Translations under genes and position numbers: made by a program
NCBI GenBank assembly: GCA_963784675.1
Contig: CAWASE010000013.1
Span: 310,001 to 374,000 of the forward strand
DNA: 64,000 nt
Direction: 5' to 3'
From: SCTD01 sp963784675
GTDB taxonomy: Bacteria; Actinomycetota; Actinomycetes; Mycobacteriales; SCTD01
Notes under the pieces: generated by a model
The model's database searches: none
Told to the model about the DNA's origin: nothing
What the model saw: only the letters and a program-made list of their open reading frames with translations
Part shown: piece by piece, positions 17,909 through 25,272 of the stretch
Position numbering within the stretch: the first letter of the stretch is position 1
How the letters are laid out: each line of letters opens with the position of its first letter

Positions 17909-18951
17909 CGCGCTCGGGGACCCTCACCGTGGGCGTCGTCGGTGCCACCGGACAGGTGGGCGCGGTCATGCGCCGCCTGCTCGTCGAGCGCGCGTTCCCC
18001 TTCGACGAGCTGCGCCTGTTCGCCAGCGCACGCTCGGCCGGCAGCACGCTGCGCGTCAGCGACCGCGAGATCACCGTCGAGGACGCGTCCACCGCCGACC
18101 CGTCCGGGCTGGACATCGCGCTGTTCTCGGCCGGCGGCGGCACCTCGCGCGAGCTGGCCCCCCGGTACGCCGCCGCGGGCGCGACGGTGATCGACAACTC
18201 CTCGGCCTGGCGGATGGACCCCGACGTGCCGCTGGTCGTCAGCGAGGTGAACCCGCAGGCGATCGGGCAGGCGGTCAAGGGCATCATCGCCAACCCGAAC
18301 TGCACCACCATGGCGGCCATGCCGGTGCTCAAGCCGCTGCACGACGAAGCCGGGCTGAACCGCCTCGTCGCCAGCACCTACCAGGCGGTGTCCGGCAGCG
18401 GCCTGGCCGGCGTCGAGGAGCTCGACGGCCAGGTGCGCAAGGTCGCCGACGGCGCCACCGCGCTCGTCCACGACGGTGCGGCCGTCGACTTCCCCGCACC
18501 GCAGCAGTACGTCGCGCCGATCGCGTTCAACGTGCTGCCGATGGCGGGTTCGGTCGTCGACGACGGGAGCTTCGAGACCGACGAGGAGCAGAAGCTGCGC
18601 AACGAGTCGCGCAAGATCCTGCAGATCCCCGGCCTGCGCGTCTCGGGTACCTGCGTGCGGGTGCCCGTCTACACCGGCCACTCGCTGTCGCTGCTGGCCG
18701 AGTTCGACCGGCCGCTGAGCGTCGCGCGCGCCCTCGAGCTGCTGCAGGGCGCTCCGGGCGTGCAGGTCGTCGACGTCCCCACCCCGCTCGCCGCCGCCGG
18801 CCGCGACCCGTCGCTGGTCGGCCGGGTCAGGCAGGACGGCGAGCGCGGTCTGGCGCTGTTCGTCAGCAACGACAACCTGCGCAAGGGGGCCGCGCTGAAC
18901 GCCGTCCAGATCGCCGAGCTCGTCGCGGCCGGGCTCGTGGCCGCCCGATGA
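17905..18951 (+). CDS. asd: Aspartate-semialdehyde dehydrogenase
   Basis: Reduces L-aspartyl phosphate to the semialdehyde with NADPH, the step after LysC. The 348-residue product begins with the nucleotide-binding loop VGVVGATGQVGAVMRRLL and has the catalytic cysteine C133 in IIANPNCTTMAAMPVL. It also has VASTYQAVSGSGLAGVEEL and the C-terminal RVPVYTGHSLSLLAEFDRP with the conserved His. The ATG overlaps the lysC stop, and the stop overlaps the start of the protein kinase gene (ATGA), so four genes run head to tail from lysC onward. Confidence 0.97.
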   Translation: MTRSGTLTVGVVGATGQVGAVMRRLLVERAFPFDELRLFASARSAGSTLRVSDREITVEDASTADPSGLDIALFSAGGGTSRELAPRYAAAGATVIDNSSAWRMDPDVPLVVSEVNPQAIGQAVKGIIANPNCTTMAAMPVLKPLHDEAGLNRLVASTYQAVSGSGLAGVEELDGQVRKVADGATALVHDGAAVDFPAPQQYVAPIAFNVLPMAGSVVDDGSFETDEEQKLRNESRKILQIPGLRVSGTCVRVPVYTGHSLSLLAEFDRPLSVARALELLQGAPGVQVVDVPTPLAAAGRDPSLVGRVRQDGERGLALFVSNDNLRKGAALNAVQIAELVAAGLVAAR

Positions 18952-20099
18952 CCGATCCCACGCAGGCCATCCCCACCGGCGGGCCCGGTCCGGAGGTCAT
19001 CGCCGACCGCTACACCCTCGACGCGCTGATCGGCCGGGGCGGCACCGCCGAGGTCTGGCGCGCACAGGACGAGGCGCTCGACCGCCAGGTGGCGCTGAAG
19101 CGCGTCACCGTCCACACCGACGAGACCTCCGCCCGCGCCGGCGAGGAGGCCCGGCTGCTGGCCAAGCTCTCGCACCCGGGACTCGTACCCGTCTACGACG
19201 CCGGTACCGACGCGCAGGGCCGTCCGTGGGTCGTCATGGAGCTCGTCGTGGGCGAGACGCTCGCCGACGAGATCAAGCGGGGCGCGCTGTCCTCCGAGCA
19301 CTCGGCGCAGGTCGGCCGTTCGATCGCCGACGCCCTCGCCTACGTGCATGCGCAGGGCCTGGTGCACCGTGACGTCAAGCCCGCCAACGTGCTGATGGGC
19401 CAGGACGGTCGGGTGCGGCTCACCGACTTCGGGATCGCCCGGCTGGTCGACTCCGCGCGCGTCACCTCGACCGGGATGATGGTCGGCACCGCCTCCTACC
19501 TGGCCCCGGAGCAGGTGGCCGGGGAGCCCGTCGGGCCGCCCGCCGACGTCTACGCCCTCGGACTGGTGCTGCTGGAGTGCCTGTCCGGCCAGCGGGAGTA
19601 CACCGGAAGCACGGTCGAGGTCGCGCTCGCCCGGCTGCAGCGTCAGCCCGAGGTGTCGCCGGACCTGCCGGACGGCTGGCCCGGACTGCTCCGCGCGATG
19701 ACGGCCCGGGAACCGCAGGACCGCCCGCTGCCGGCCGCAGCGGCAGCCGAGCTGGCGGTCATCGCCGCCGGCGGGGCCGCGACGACGGTGCTCGCGACCG
19801 CCGAGGCACCACCCCGGACGGCTGTGCTGGACCAGCCGCGGGCAGCCACCGCGGCGCGCCCGGTCCCCCGTCCGGTGACGGCTGCCCGGCCGCTGCCGGC
19901 TGCGGTGCCGGCTGCTCGCAACGCCTCCTGGCCCTACGCCGCGCTCGTCGTCGCGATCGTGGCCGCGCTGATCGGCGGCTTCCTCATCGCCAACAACACC
20001 GGGGGCGACGGCGGCCCGATCCCCGCCGTCAACCAGGAGCTGCCCGACCCGCTGCGGCAGGACCTGCAGGACCTGCAGGACGCGGTGTCGACGCCGTGA
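18948..20099 (+). CDS. Membrane-anchored Ser/Thr protein kinase (PknB-like)
   Basis: A Hanks-type kinase of 383 residues. The glycine loop is LIGRGGTAEVWRAQDEAL and the catalytic Lys lies in RQVALKRVTV. The catalytic loop is HRDVKPANVLMG with D142. DFG follows in LTDFGIARLVD, then the activation segment TSTGMMVGTASYLAPEQVAG. After the kinase domain (to about 265) come an Ala/Pro-rich juxtamembrane linker and one transmembrane helix WPYAALVVAIVAALIGGFLI. A short extracellular tail of about 35 residues has no PASTA domain. It overlaps asd at 5' and the lipoprotein gene at 3' by 4 bp each. Co-transcription with amino-acid genes may simply reflect compaction. Confidence 0.92.
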   Translation: MTDPTQAIPTGGPGPEVIADRYTLDALIGRGGTAEVWRAQDEALDRQVALKRVTVHTDETSARAGEEARLLAKLSHPGLVPVYDAGTDAQGRPWVVMELVVGETLADEIKRGALSSEHSAQVGRSIADALAYVHAQGLVHRDVKPANVLMGQDGRVRLTDFGIARLVDSARVTSTGMMVGTASYLAPEQVAGEPVGPPADVYALGLVLLECLSGQREYTGSTVEVALARLQRQPEVSPDLPDGWPGLLRAMTAREPQDRPLPAAAAAELAVIAAGGAATTVLATAEAPPRTAVLDQPRAATAARPVPRPVTAARPLPAAVPAARNASWPYAALVVAIVAALIGGFLIANNTGGDGGPIPAVNQELPDPLRQDLQDLQDAVSTP

Positions 20100-20653
20100 A
20101 CCGTGCCCTGCTCGCCGTGCCGCTCGCGGCCGTCCTGCTGCTGGCCGGCTGCGGGACCTCGCCCGAAGGGGAGGTCCGGGACGGGGTCGCCGGCCTGACG
20201 GCCGCGGCCAACGGCTTCGACCCGACGCTGGTCACGACCGAGGCCGACGCGCTGCTGCAGACCATCAGCCGCCATGCCGGCGAGCTCGGCGCCCGGCGCG
20301 CTGCCGGCCTCACGGCGCTGGTGCAGAAGATCAAGGCCGAAGCAGGCACCGCCGTGCGTCCGGAGGCCTCGCCCGCACCGGCGCCCGAGCAGTCTCCGGT
20401 GGAGCAGCCGTCGCCGGAGTCCTCGCCCAGCCCGGAGCCGTCGCCGTCGCCGACCGAGGAGCCGGAGCCCTCGCCGTCGCCGTCCCCGGAGCCGCTGCCC
20501 ACCGAGGCGCCGACCGCGGCCCCCGAGCCGTCGCCGTCGCCGGTCGTGAGCCTGAGCGACCCGAGCCCGAAGACGTCGACGGCGGGGTCCCCGGGCGCGA
20601 CGCGGGCACCCGCGTCCGCAGCCCCTGCCGCGTCCCGGAGCGCCTCCGCCTGA
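20096..20653 (+). CDS. Small lipoprotein with Pro/Ser/Glu-rich tail
   Basis: A 185-residue predicted lipoprotein starting at GTG 20096. The signal peptide NRALLAVPLAAVLLLAGC ends in a lipobox LLAGC. A helical domain of about 75 residues follows (EVRDGVAGLTAAANGFDPTL; DALLQTISRHAGELGARRAA). The C-terminal half is a repetitive SPSPEPSPSPTEEPEPSPS type tail, likely an extended wall-spanning region. The start overlaps the stop of the Ser/Thr kinase by 4 bp. An outside lipoprotein encoded directly behind a membrane kinase may be its sensor partner or substrate, but no direct evidence supports that. Confidence 0.75.
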   Translation: MNRALLAVPLAAVLLLAGCGTSPEGEVRDGVAGLTAAANGFDPTLVTTEADALLQTISRHAGELGARRAAGLTALVQKIKAEAGTAVRPEASPAPAPEQSPVEQPSPESSPSPEPSPSPTEEPEPSPSPSPEPLPTEAPTAAPEPSPSPVVSLSDPSPKTSTAGSPGATRAPASAAPAASRSASA

Positions 20654-20681
20654 GCCCGGACGACCCGTCGAGCCGGGCCGG

Positions 20682-22472
20682 TCAGGCCGGCGGGTCCAGC
20701 CCCAGCCGGGCCGCCACGAAGGTGAGCTCGACGCGCATCTGCCGCACCCGTTCGTCCACGACCAGCGAGCCGTGCCCGGCATCGAAGCGGTAGACCTCGA
20801 CGTCCTTGCCCGCCCGGTCGGCAGCGGCCAGCCAGTTCTCGATCTGCCGGATCGGGCAGCGCGGGTCGTTCGCCCCGGCCAGCACCAGCACAGGGGCGCG
20901 GACGGCGTCCACGTACGTCAGCGGTGAGGAGTCGACGTAGCGCTGCGGCACCTGCTCGGGCGAGCCGCCGAACAGCGAGCGGTCGAAGGCCCGCAGCTGC
21001 TCCATCTCGTCCTCGTAGGCGGCGAGGTAGTCGGCGACGGGTACCGCGGCGACGCCGGCGGCCCACAGGTCCGGTTGGGTGCCCAGGCCCAGCAGCGTCA
21101 GGTAGCCGCCCCACGAGCCGCCGGCGAGCACGCAGCGGTCGGCCGCGGCGAGCCCGGACTCGACGGCCCACGCACGCACGGCGGCGAGGTCCTCCAGCTC
21201 GGTGAGCCCTGGCCTTCCGGCCAGCGCGTCGCGCCAGTGCGTGCCGTAGCCGGTCGAGCCGCGGTAGTTCACCTGCACCACCGCACACCCCAGGTCGACG
21301 TAGGCCGCGCGGTCGCCGGCGAACGCGTCGCTGTCGTGCCAGGTCGGACCGCCGTGCACCAGGAAGACGGTGGGGAACGGACCGTCGCCGGGCGGGGTCG
21401 CGACGAGAGCGTGCACGGTCCCGCCGGGTCCCTCGACGAACGCGTCGGTCACCGGCACCGAGGCCGGGGGACGCTCGCCGGGCGGAGTCAGCACCAGGCT
21501 TCCCGTCGTCGACCGGATCGAGGTCGGTTCGGCGGCGCTGGACCAGGAGAACTCGACCGTGCCGTCCGGTCGCGTACCGGCCCCGCCGATCGTGCCGGGC
21601 GGGGTGACGAGATCGGTGACGCCGCCGTCGAGCGCGACCCGGTGCATGGTGGAGCGCCCGCGCGCCTCGGCCACGACGAGCAGCGCCGAAGCGTCCTCGT
21701 ACCATTCGGCGTCGAGGTCTCCGGGCAGCGCGGACAGGTCCGGCTCGACCACCTCGCCGGTGCGCGGGTCGACGACGAACGGCAGCATCCGGCCGGTGCG
21801 CTCGTGCATGGCCAGCAGCCGGCCGTCGCCGCGGACCGGTGAGAAGCCGACGGCGGACAGGCCGAGGCCCGCGCCGTCCCACTGCTCCCAGACGGTGTTG
21901 CCCGCCAGGTCGAGCACCCGCAGCGCACGGTGCCGCGAGTCGCCGTGCTCGGAGTGCTCGAGGACCACGAGCTCCTCGTCGCTGGACAGCCCCGCCACGT
22001 CGGCGTCGTGCTCGCTGGCGTAGAGCACGCGCGCGCTGCCGTCCTCCACGACGTGCACCACGCTGCCGTCGTCGTCGCTGGTGCCGACGACGGTGCGCAG
22101 GCGGCCGAGGTCCAGGCCGGCGGGGTAGGCGGCCGGCACGCCGGGACAGGCAGGCTCGTCGGCGCCACCGTCCCACGGCTGGCGCATCCAGACGCCGAGC
22201 TCGTCGCCGTCGGTGTCGGCGAACCACCAGACGTGGCGGCCGTCGGGGGGCAGCGCGCCGCTGCTGGTGCCGTTCGCGCGGTTGGTCACCTGGCGGGTGG
22301 CGCCGGTGGTCCGGTCCCAGGCGTACAGCTCGAACGTGCCGGTCGGGTTGCTGACGTACAGGCTGCGCTCCGGGGCGTCCTGCGCCCAGTCGGGCAGCGA
22401 CGCGCGCGTGGCGCGGAAGCGGCGCTCCCAGCGGGGGACGGCGGCGGCGGGGGGCGGCTCGGGGGTCGTCAC
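20682..22472 (-). CDS. S9-family serine peptidase (prolyl oligopeptidase/acylaminoacyl peptidase type)
   Basis: A 596-residue protein with an N-terminal beta-propeller (about 30-340) and a C-terminal alpha/beta hydrolase domain. Propeller repeats are visible, such as RSLYVSNPTGTFELYAWDR and DGRHVWWFADTDGDELGVWM. The nucleophile Ser is in LAGGSWGGYLTLLG, the Asp in LVLAGANDPRCPI and the His in YRFDAGHGSLVVDER. FLVHGGPTWHDSD supplies the oxyanion region. No signal peptide is present, so it is probably cytosolic, cleaving short peptides. The start is GTG 22472, 6 nt after CAGACT, a weak -10-like hexamer. It converges with the lipoprotein gene with a 28-bp gap. Confidence 0.92.
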   Translation of the reverse strand: MTTPEPPPAAAVPRWERRFRATRASLPDWAQDAPERSLYVSNPTGTFELYAWDRTTGATRQVTNRANGTSSGALPPDGRHVWWFADTDGDELGVWMRQPWDGGADEPACPGVPAAYPAGLDLGRLRTVVGTSDDDGSVVHVVEDGSARVLYASEHDADVAGLSSDEELVVLEHSEHGDSRHRALRVLDLAGNTVWEQWDGAGLGLSAVGFSPVRGDGRLLAMHERTGRMLPFVVDPRTGEVVEPDLSALPGDLDAEWYEDASALLVVAEARGRSTMHRVALDGGVTDLVTPPGTIGGAGTRPDGTVEFSWSSAAEPTSIRSTTGSLVLTPPGERPPASVPVTDAFVEGPGGTVHALVATPPGDGPFPTVFLVHGGPTWHDSDAFAGDRAAYVDLGCAVVQVNYRGSTGYGTHWRDALAGRPGLTELEDLAAVRAWAVESGLAAADRCVLAGGSWGGYLTLLGLGTQPDLWAAGVAAVPVADYLAAYEDEMEQLRAFDRSLFGGSPEQVPQRYVDSSPLTYVDAVRAPVLVLAGANDPRCPIRQIENWLAAADRAGKDVEVYRFDAGHGSLVVDERVRQMRVELTFVAARLGLDPPA

Positions 22473-22594
22473 GTGCTCAGTCTGCCCGCCGACACCGGCG
22501 CCGGGACGACGCAGGCGACGCCGACAACGACGAAGGGCACCGGCGCGAGGCCGATGCCCTTCCCGGGACTGCCGCCCTCCCGGAGGAGGGTTGT

Positions 22595-22669
<75 letters not shown>

Positions 22670-22688
22670 GGTGTTTCCAGCCTGGAGA

Positions 22689-23585
22689 CTACCGGACGCC
22701 GTCGCCAGCGCCACCCGGCACCAGCTCGAGCAGCGTCGCCTCGGGACGGCAGCAGAACCTCAGCGGCAGGTAGGGCGAGGTGCCCAGGCCCGCGCTGACG
22801 TGCAGCCAGCCGCCGGCGTCCGACGTCAGGCCGCGGGCACGGGCGCGGGGCAGGTCGCAGTTGGTCACCAGCGGGCCGACCCCCGGCAGCCGCAGCTGGC
22901 CGCCGTGCGTGTGGCCGGCCAGCACCAGGGCGTGCCCGTCGGCCGCGAACGCGCGCAGCAGCCGGCGGGCCGGGGTGTGCGTGATGCCCAGGCCCAGCCC
23001 CGTCACCGCGCCGGCCACCTCGGCGTAGCGGTCCTGCCGCAGGTGGGCGTCGGCGGTCCCGGTCAGTGTGACCGGTCGTCCGGCCAGCGTCAGGGTCGTG
23101 CGCCGCTGGCACAGGTCGGTCCAGCCGACGTCGGCGAGCCTGGCCACGGCGCGCTCCCACGGCAGGTCCGGCGGTCGGCGCACCCGCGGCCGGCGCCGCG
23201 GCCGCAGATAGCCCGCCGGGTGCGGGAGCACCGGCGAGTAGGGGTCGTTGTTGCCCGGCACGTGCACGCCCGGGGTGCCGTCCGCCGTCAGTGCGCCGAG
23301 CGCCTGCACCAGCCGGTCCAGGGCGTCCGCGGACGACCAGTGGTCGCCGGTGGAGACGACCAGGTCGGCGCCCTGGTCGGCCAGCGACGCCACCCAGGCC
23401 GCACGGCGCCGGTGCCGGGCCAGCAGGTGCAGGTCCGAGACGTGCAGCACCCGGACGGGGCCCGCGCCGGGCGGGAGCACCGGCACCCGCACGTGCCGCA
23501 GCACCGGGAACAGCGGCTCGACCAGCGGCCAGGCACCGACGCCGACCGCGGCCGCACCGAGCAGGAGTCGGGAGCGCGGGGGCAC
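22689..23585 (-). CDS. Metallophosphoesterase, membrane-anchored
   Basis: A 298-residue calcineurin-like phosphoesterase. The metal-binding motifs are in order: LHVSDLHLL (DxH), VSTGDHWSS (GDH), VPGNNDPY (GNxD), and LAGHTHGGQLRLP (GHTHGGQ). An N-terminal hydrophobic helix (LLLGAAAVGVGAWPLVEPLF) probably anchors it in the membrane. This type (YkuE/LpxH-like) often acts on lipid or nucleotide phosphoesters; the substrate here is unknown. The start is GTG 23585, 6 nt after TAGCCT, a leaderless pattern. It is divergent from the BenE-like permease. Confidence 0.9.
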   Translation of the reverse strand: MPPRSRLLLGAAAVGVGAWPLVEPLFPVLRHVRVPVLPPGAGPVRVLHVSDLHLLARHRRRAAWVASLADQGADLVVSTGDHWSSADALDRLVQALGALTADGTPGVHVPGNNDPYSPVLPHPAGYLRPRRRPRVRRPPDLPWERAVARLADVGWTDLCQRRTTLTLAGRPVTLTGTADAHLRQDRYAEVAGAVTGLGLGITHTPARRLLRAFAADGHALVLAGHTHGGQLRLPGVGPLVTNCDLPRARARGLTSDAGGWLHVSAGLGTSPYLPLRFCCRPEATLLELVPGGAGDGVR

Positions 23586-23591
23586 CCCGTC

Positions 23592-23597
23592 AGGCTA
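23592..23597 (-). promoter_or_regulatory. -10 element TAGCCT of the phosphoesterase gene (leaderless)
   Basis: On the minus strand TAGCCT is followed by 6 nt and the GTG start at 23585; no ribosome-binding site lies between them. Confidence 0.45.
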
Positions 23598-23625
23598 GGC
23601 GCCGGCGGGTGGCAGGCTCCTGCGC

Positions 23626-24792
23626 GTGGGCACGCTGCGCGAGGACGTGTCGGCCGCGGCGGTCGCCGCCGGCGTGTCCGCCGCGGTGCTCGGCTATGCG
23701 GGCTCGGTCGCGGTCGTCGTCGCCGGGCTGACGGCGGTCGGCGCCGACCGGGGCCAGGTCGCCTCCGCGCTCGCTGCGCTCGGCGTGACGACGGGGCTGG
23801 CGTCGATGCTGCTCTCCTGGCGCACCCGGCAGCCGGTGGCGGTCGTCTGGAGCACGCCCGGCATGGCGCTGCTGGTGGGGGTCGGGGCGGTCCAGGGTGG
23901 CTTCCCGGCCGTGGGCGGGGCGCTGCTCGTCACGGCCGTCCTGCTCGTGCTCACCGGGTTGGTGCGACCGCTCACCCGCCTGGTGGCGCGGCTGCCGGCG
24001 GTGCTGACCTCGGCGGTCCTGGCGGGGGTGCTGCTGCCGTTCTGCCTGCGTCCGGCCACCGCCGTCGCCGACCTGCCGCTGACCGCCGGCACCGTCGCCG
24101 TCGTCTGGTTGCTGGCGCAGCGCGTGGCGCCCCGGTGGGCCGCGCCGCTGACCCTCGTCGCGCTGGTCGGGGTGGTCCTGCTCGCCGGTGACCTGCCGGC
24201 TCTGCCCGGGGCGACGCCGCACCTGCAGGTCCTCGTCCCGTCCCTGACGGTCGATGCGCTCGTCCGGGTCGCCCTGCCGCTGTACCTGGTGACGATGGCG
24301 GGGCAGAACCTGGTCGGGCTGTCGGTGCTGAGCTCGTTCGGCTACCGCCCGCCGGTCGGGAGGCTGCTGGTCGCGACGGGCGGCTTCTCCGCGGTCGGCG
24401 TCGTGCTCGGGTCGCCGACCGTGAACCTGGCCGCCATCACCGGCGCCTTGACGGCCGGACCCTCGGCCCATCCGGACCCGGGCCGGCGCTGGGTGGCGGC
24501 CGGCGCGGCGGGTCTGACCAACCTGCTGCTCGCCGCCGTGGCGCCGGCGACAGCGACGCTGGTCACCGGCGTCGACCCGCGGCTGGTGGCGACGGCCGCG
24601 GGGCTGGCACTGCTGCCGGCCCTGGCCACCGCCGCGGCGACCGCCCTGCGCGACGAGCCGACCCGGCTGGCTGCGGTCGTCACGCTGGTCGTGACGGCGT
24701 CGGGCATAGCCGGCGCCGCGGCCGTCGGGCTGGCTGCCGGGCTCCTGCTGCTCGTGATCGCACCGCCGGGACGGGGTCGGCGCGGCGGCTAG
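23626..24792 (+). CDS. BenE-family benzoate/H+ symporter-like permease
   Basis: A polytopic membrane protein of 388 residues with about 11-12 helices. The opening helix (SAAVLGYAGSVAVVVAGLTA), the WSTPGMALLVGVGAVQGGFP loop and LVRPLTRLVARLPAVLTSAV match the BenE benzoate transporter family. QNLVGLSVLSSFGYRPPVG and the GSPTVNLAAITGALTAGPSA segment are also typical. No aromatic catabolism genes are nearby, so the actual substrate is open. The start is GTG 23626. A CAGGCT hexamer 7 nt upstream is a weak -10 candidate. Confidence 0.85.
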   Translation: MGTLREDVSAAAVAAGVSAAVLGYAGSVAVVVAGLTAVGADRGQVASALAALGVTTGLASMLLSWRTRQPVAVVWSTPGMALLVGVGAVQGGFPAVGGALLVTAVLLVLTGLVRPLTRLVARLPAVLTSAVLAGVLLPFCLRPATAVADLPLTAGTVAVVWLLAQRVAPRWAAPLTLVALVGVVLLAGDLPALPGATPHLQVLVPSLTVDALVRVALPLYLVTMAGQNLVGLSVLSSFGYRPPVGRLLVATGGFSAVGVVLGSPTVNLAAITGALTAGPSAHPDPGRRWVAAGAAGLTNLLLAAVAPATATLVTGVDPRLVATAAGLALLPALATAAATALRDEPTRLAAVVTLVVTASGIAGAAAVGLAAGLLLLVIAPPGRGRRGG

Positions 24793-24795
24793 CGT
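24790..24795 (+). promoter_or_regulatory. -10 element TAGCGT of the YqeY gene (leaderless)
   Basis: TAGCGT lies 7 nt before the ATG at 24803. It overlaps the stop codon of the upstream permease gene (TAG at 24790-24792). Confidence 0.45.
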
Positions 24796-24802
24796 GAGGC
24801 TC

Positions 24803-25264
24803 ATGGGCGAGCTCAAGGACCAGCTGAAGAAGGACCTCACCGACTCGATGCGGGCACGCGACGAGCTGCGCACCGCCACGCTGCGGATGGTGCTGACGGC
24901 GATCGGCAACGAGGAGGTCGCCGGCAAGGCCGCCCGCACCCTGGACCGGGCCGAAGAGCTCGTGGTCGTCGGCCGCGAGGCGAAGAAGCGACGCGAGGCC
25001 GCGGAGGCGTTCCGCTCCGGCGGCGCGACCGACCGCGCCGAGCGCGAGCTGGCCGAGATGGCGGTCATCGACACCTACCTGCCGCAGCAGCTGTCGGACG
25101 CCGAGCTGGCCGCCCTGGTGGAGCAGAGCGTGGCGCAGGCCCGCGCCGAGGGCGCAGACGGACCGCGGGCGATGGGTGCGGTGATGAAGCTGGTCGGACC
25201 GCAGGTCACCGGTCGCGCCGAGGGCGGCCGCGTGGCGGCGGCGGTGCGGGCCGCTCTGGCCTGA
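24803..25264 (+). CDS. GatB/YqeY domain protein
   Basis: A 153-residue cytosolic protein starting at ATG 24803 (MGELKDQLKKDLTDSMRARD). It matches the YqeY family, which shares a fold with the tail domain of the GatB amidotransferase subunit and is thought to have tRNA-related or helper roles. The conserved helices LRTATLRMVLTAIGNEEVAG, VVVGREAKKRREAAEAFRSG and YLPQQLSDAELAALV are present, as is GPRAMGAVMKLVGPQVTGRA. An in-frame GTG at 24794 would add three residues but overlaps the -10 element. The gene is convergent with the PBP gene 8 bp away. Confidence 0.93.
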   Translation: MGELKDQLKKDLTDSMRARDELRTATLRMVLTAIGNEEVAGKAARTLDRAEELVVVGREAKKRREAAEAFRSGGATDRAERELAEMAVIDTYLPQQLSDAELAALVEQSVAQARAEGADGPRAMGAVMKLVGPQVTGRAEGGRVAAAVRAALA

Positions 25265-25272
25265 GCGTCGGC

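Noticed and set aside
20400..20560. Repeated CCGTCGCCG-type DNA in the lipoprotein gene
   Set aside because: It is the coding of a Ser-Pro-Glu repeat in a protein, not a DNA element.
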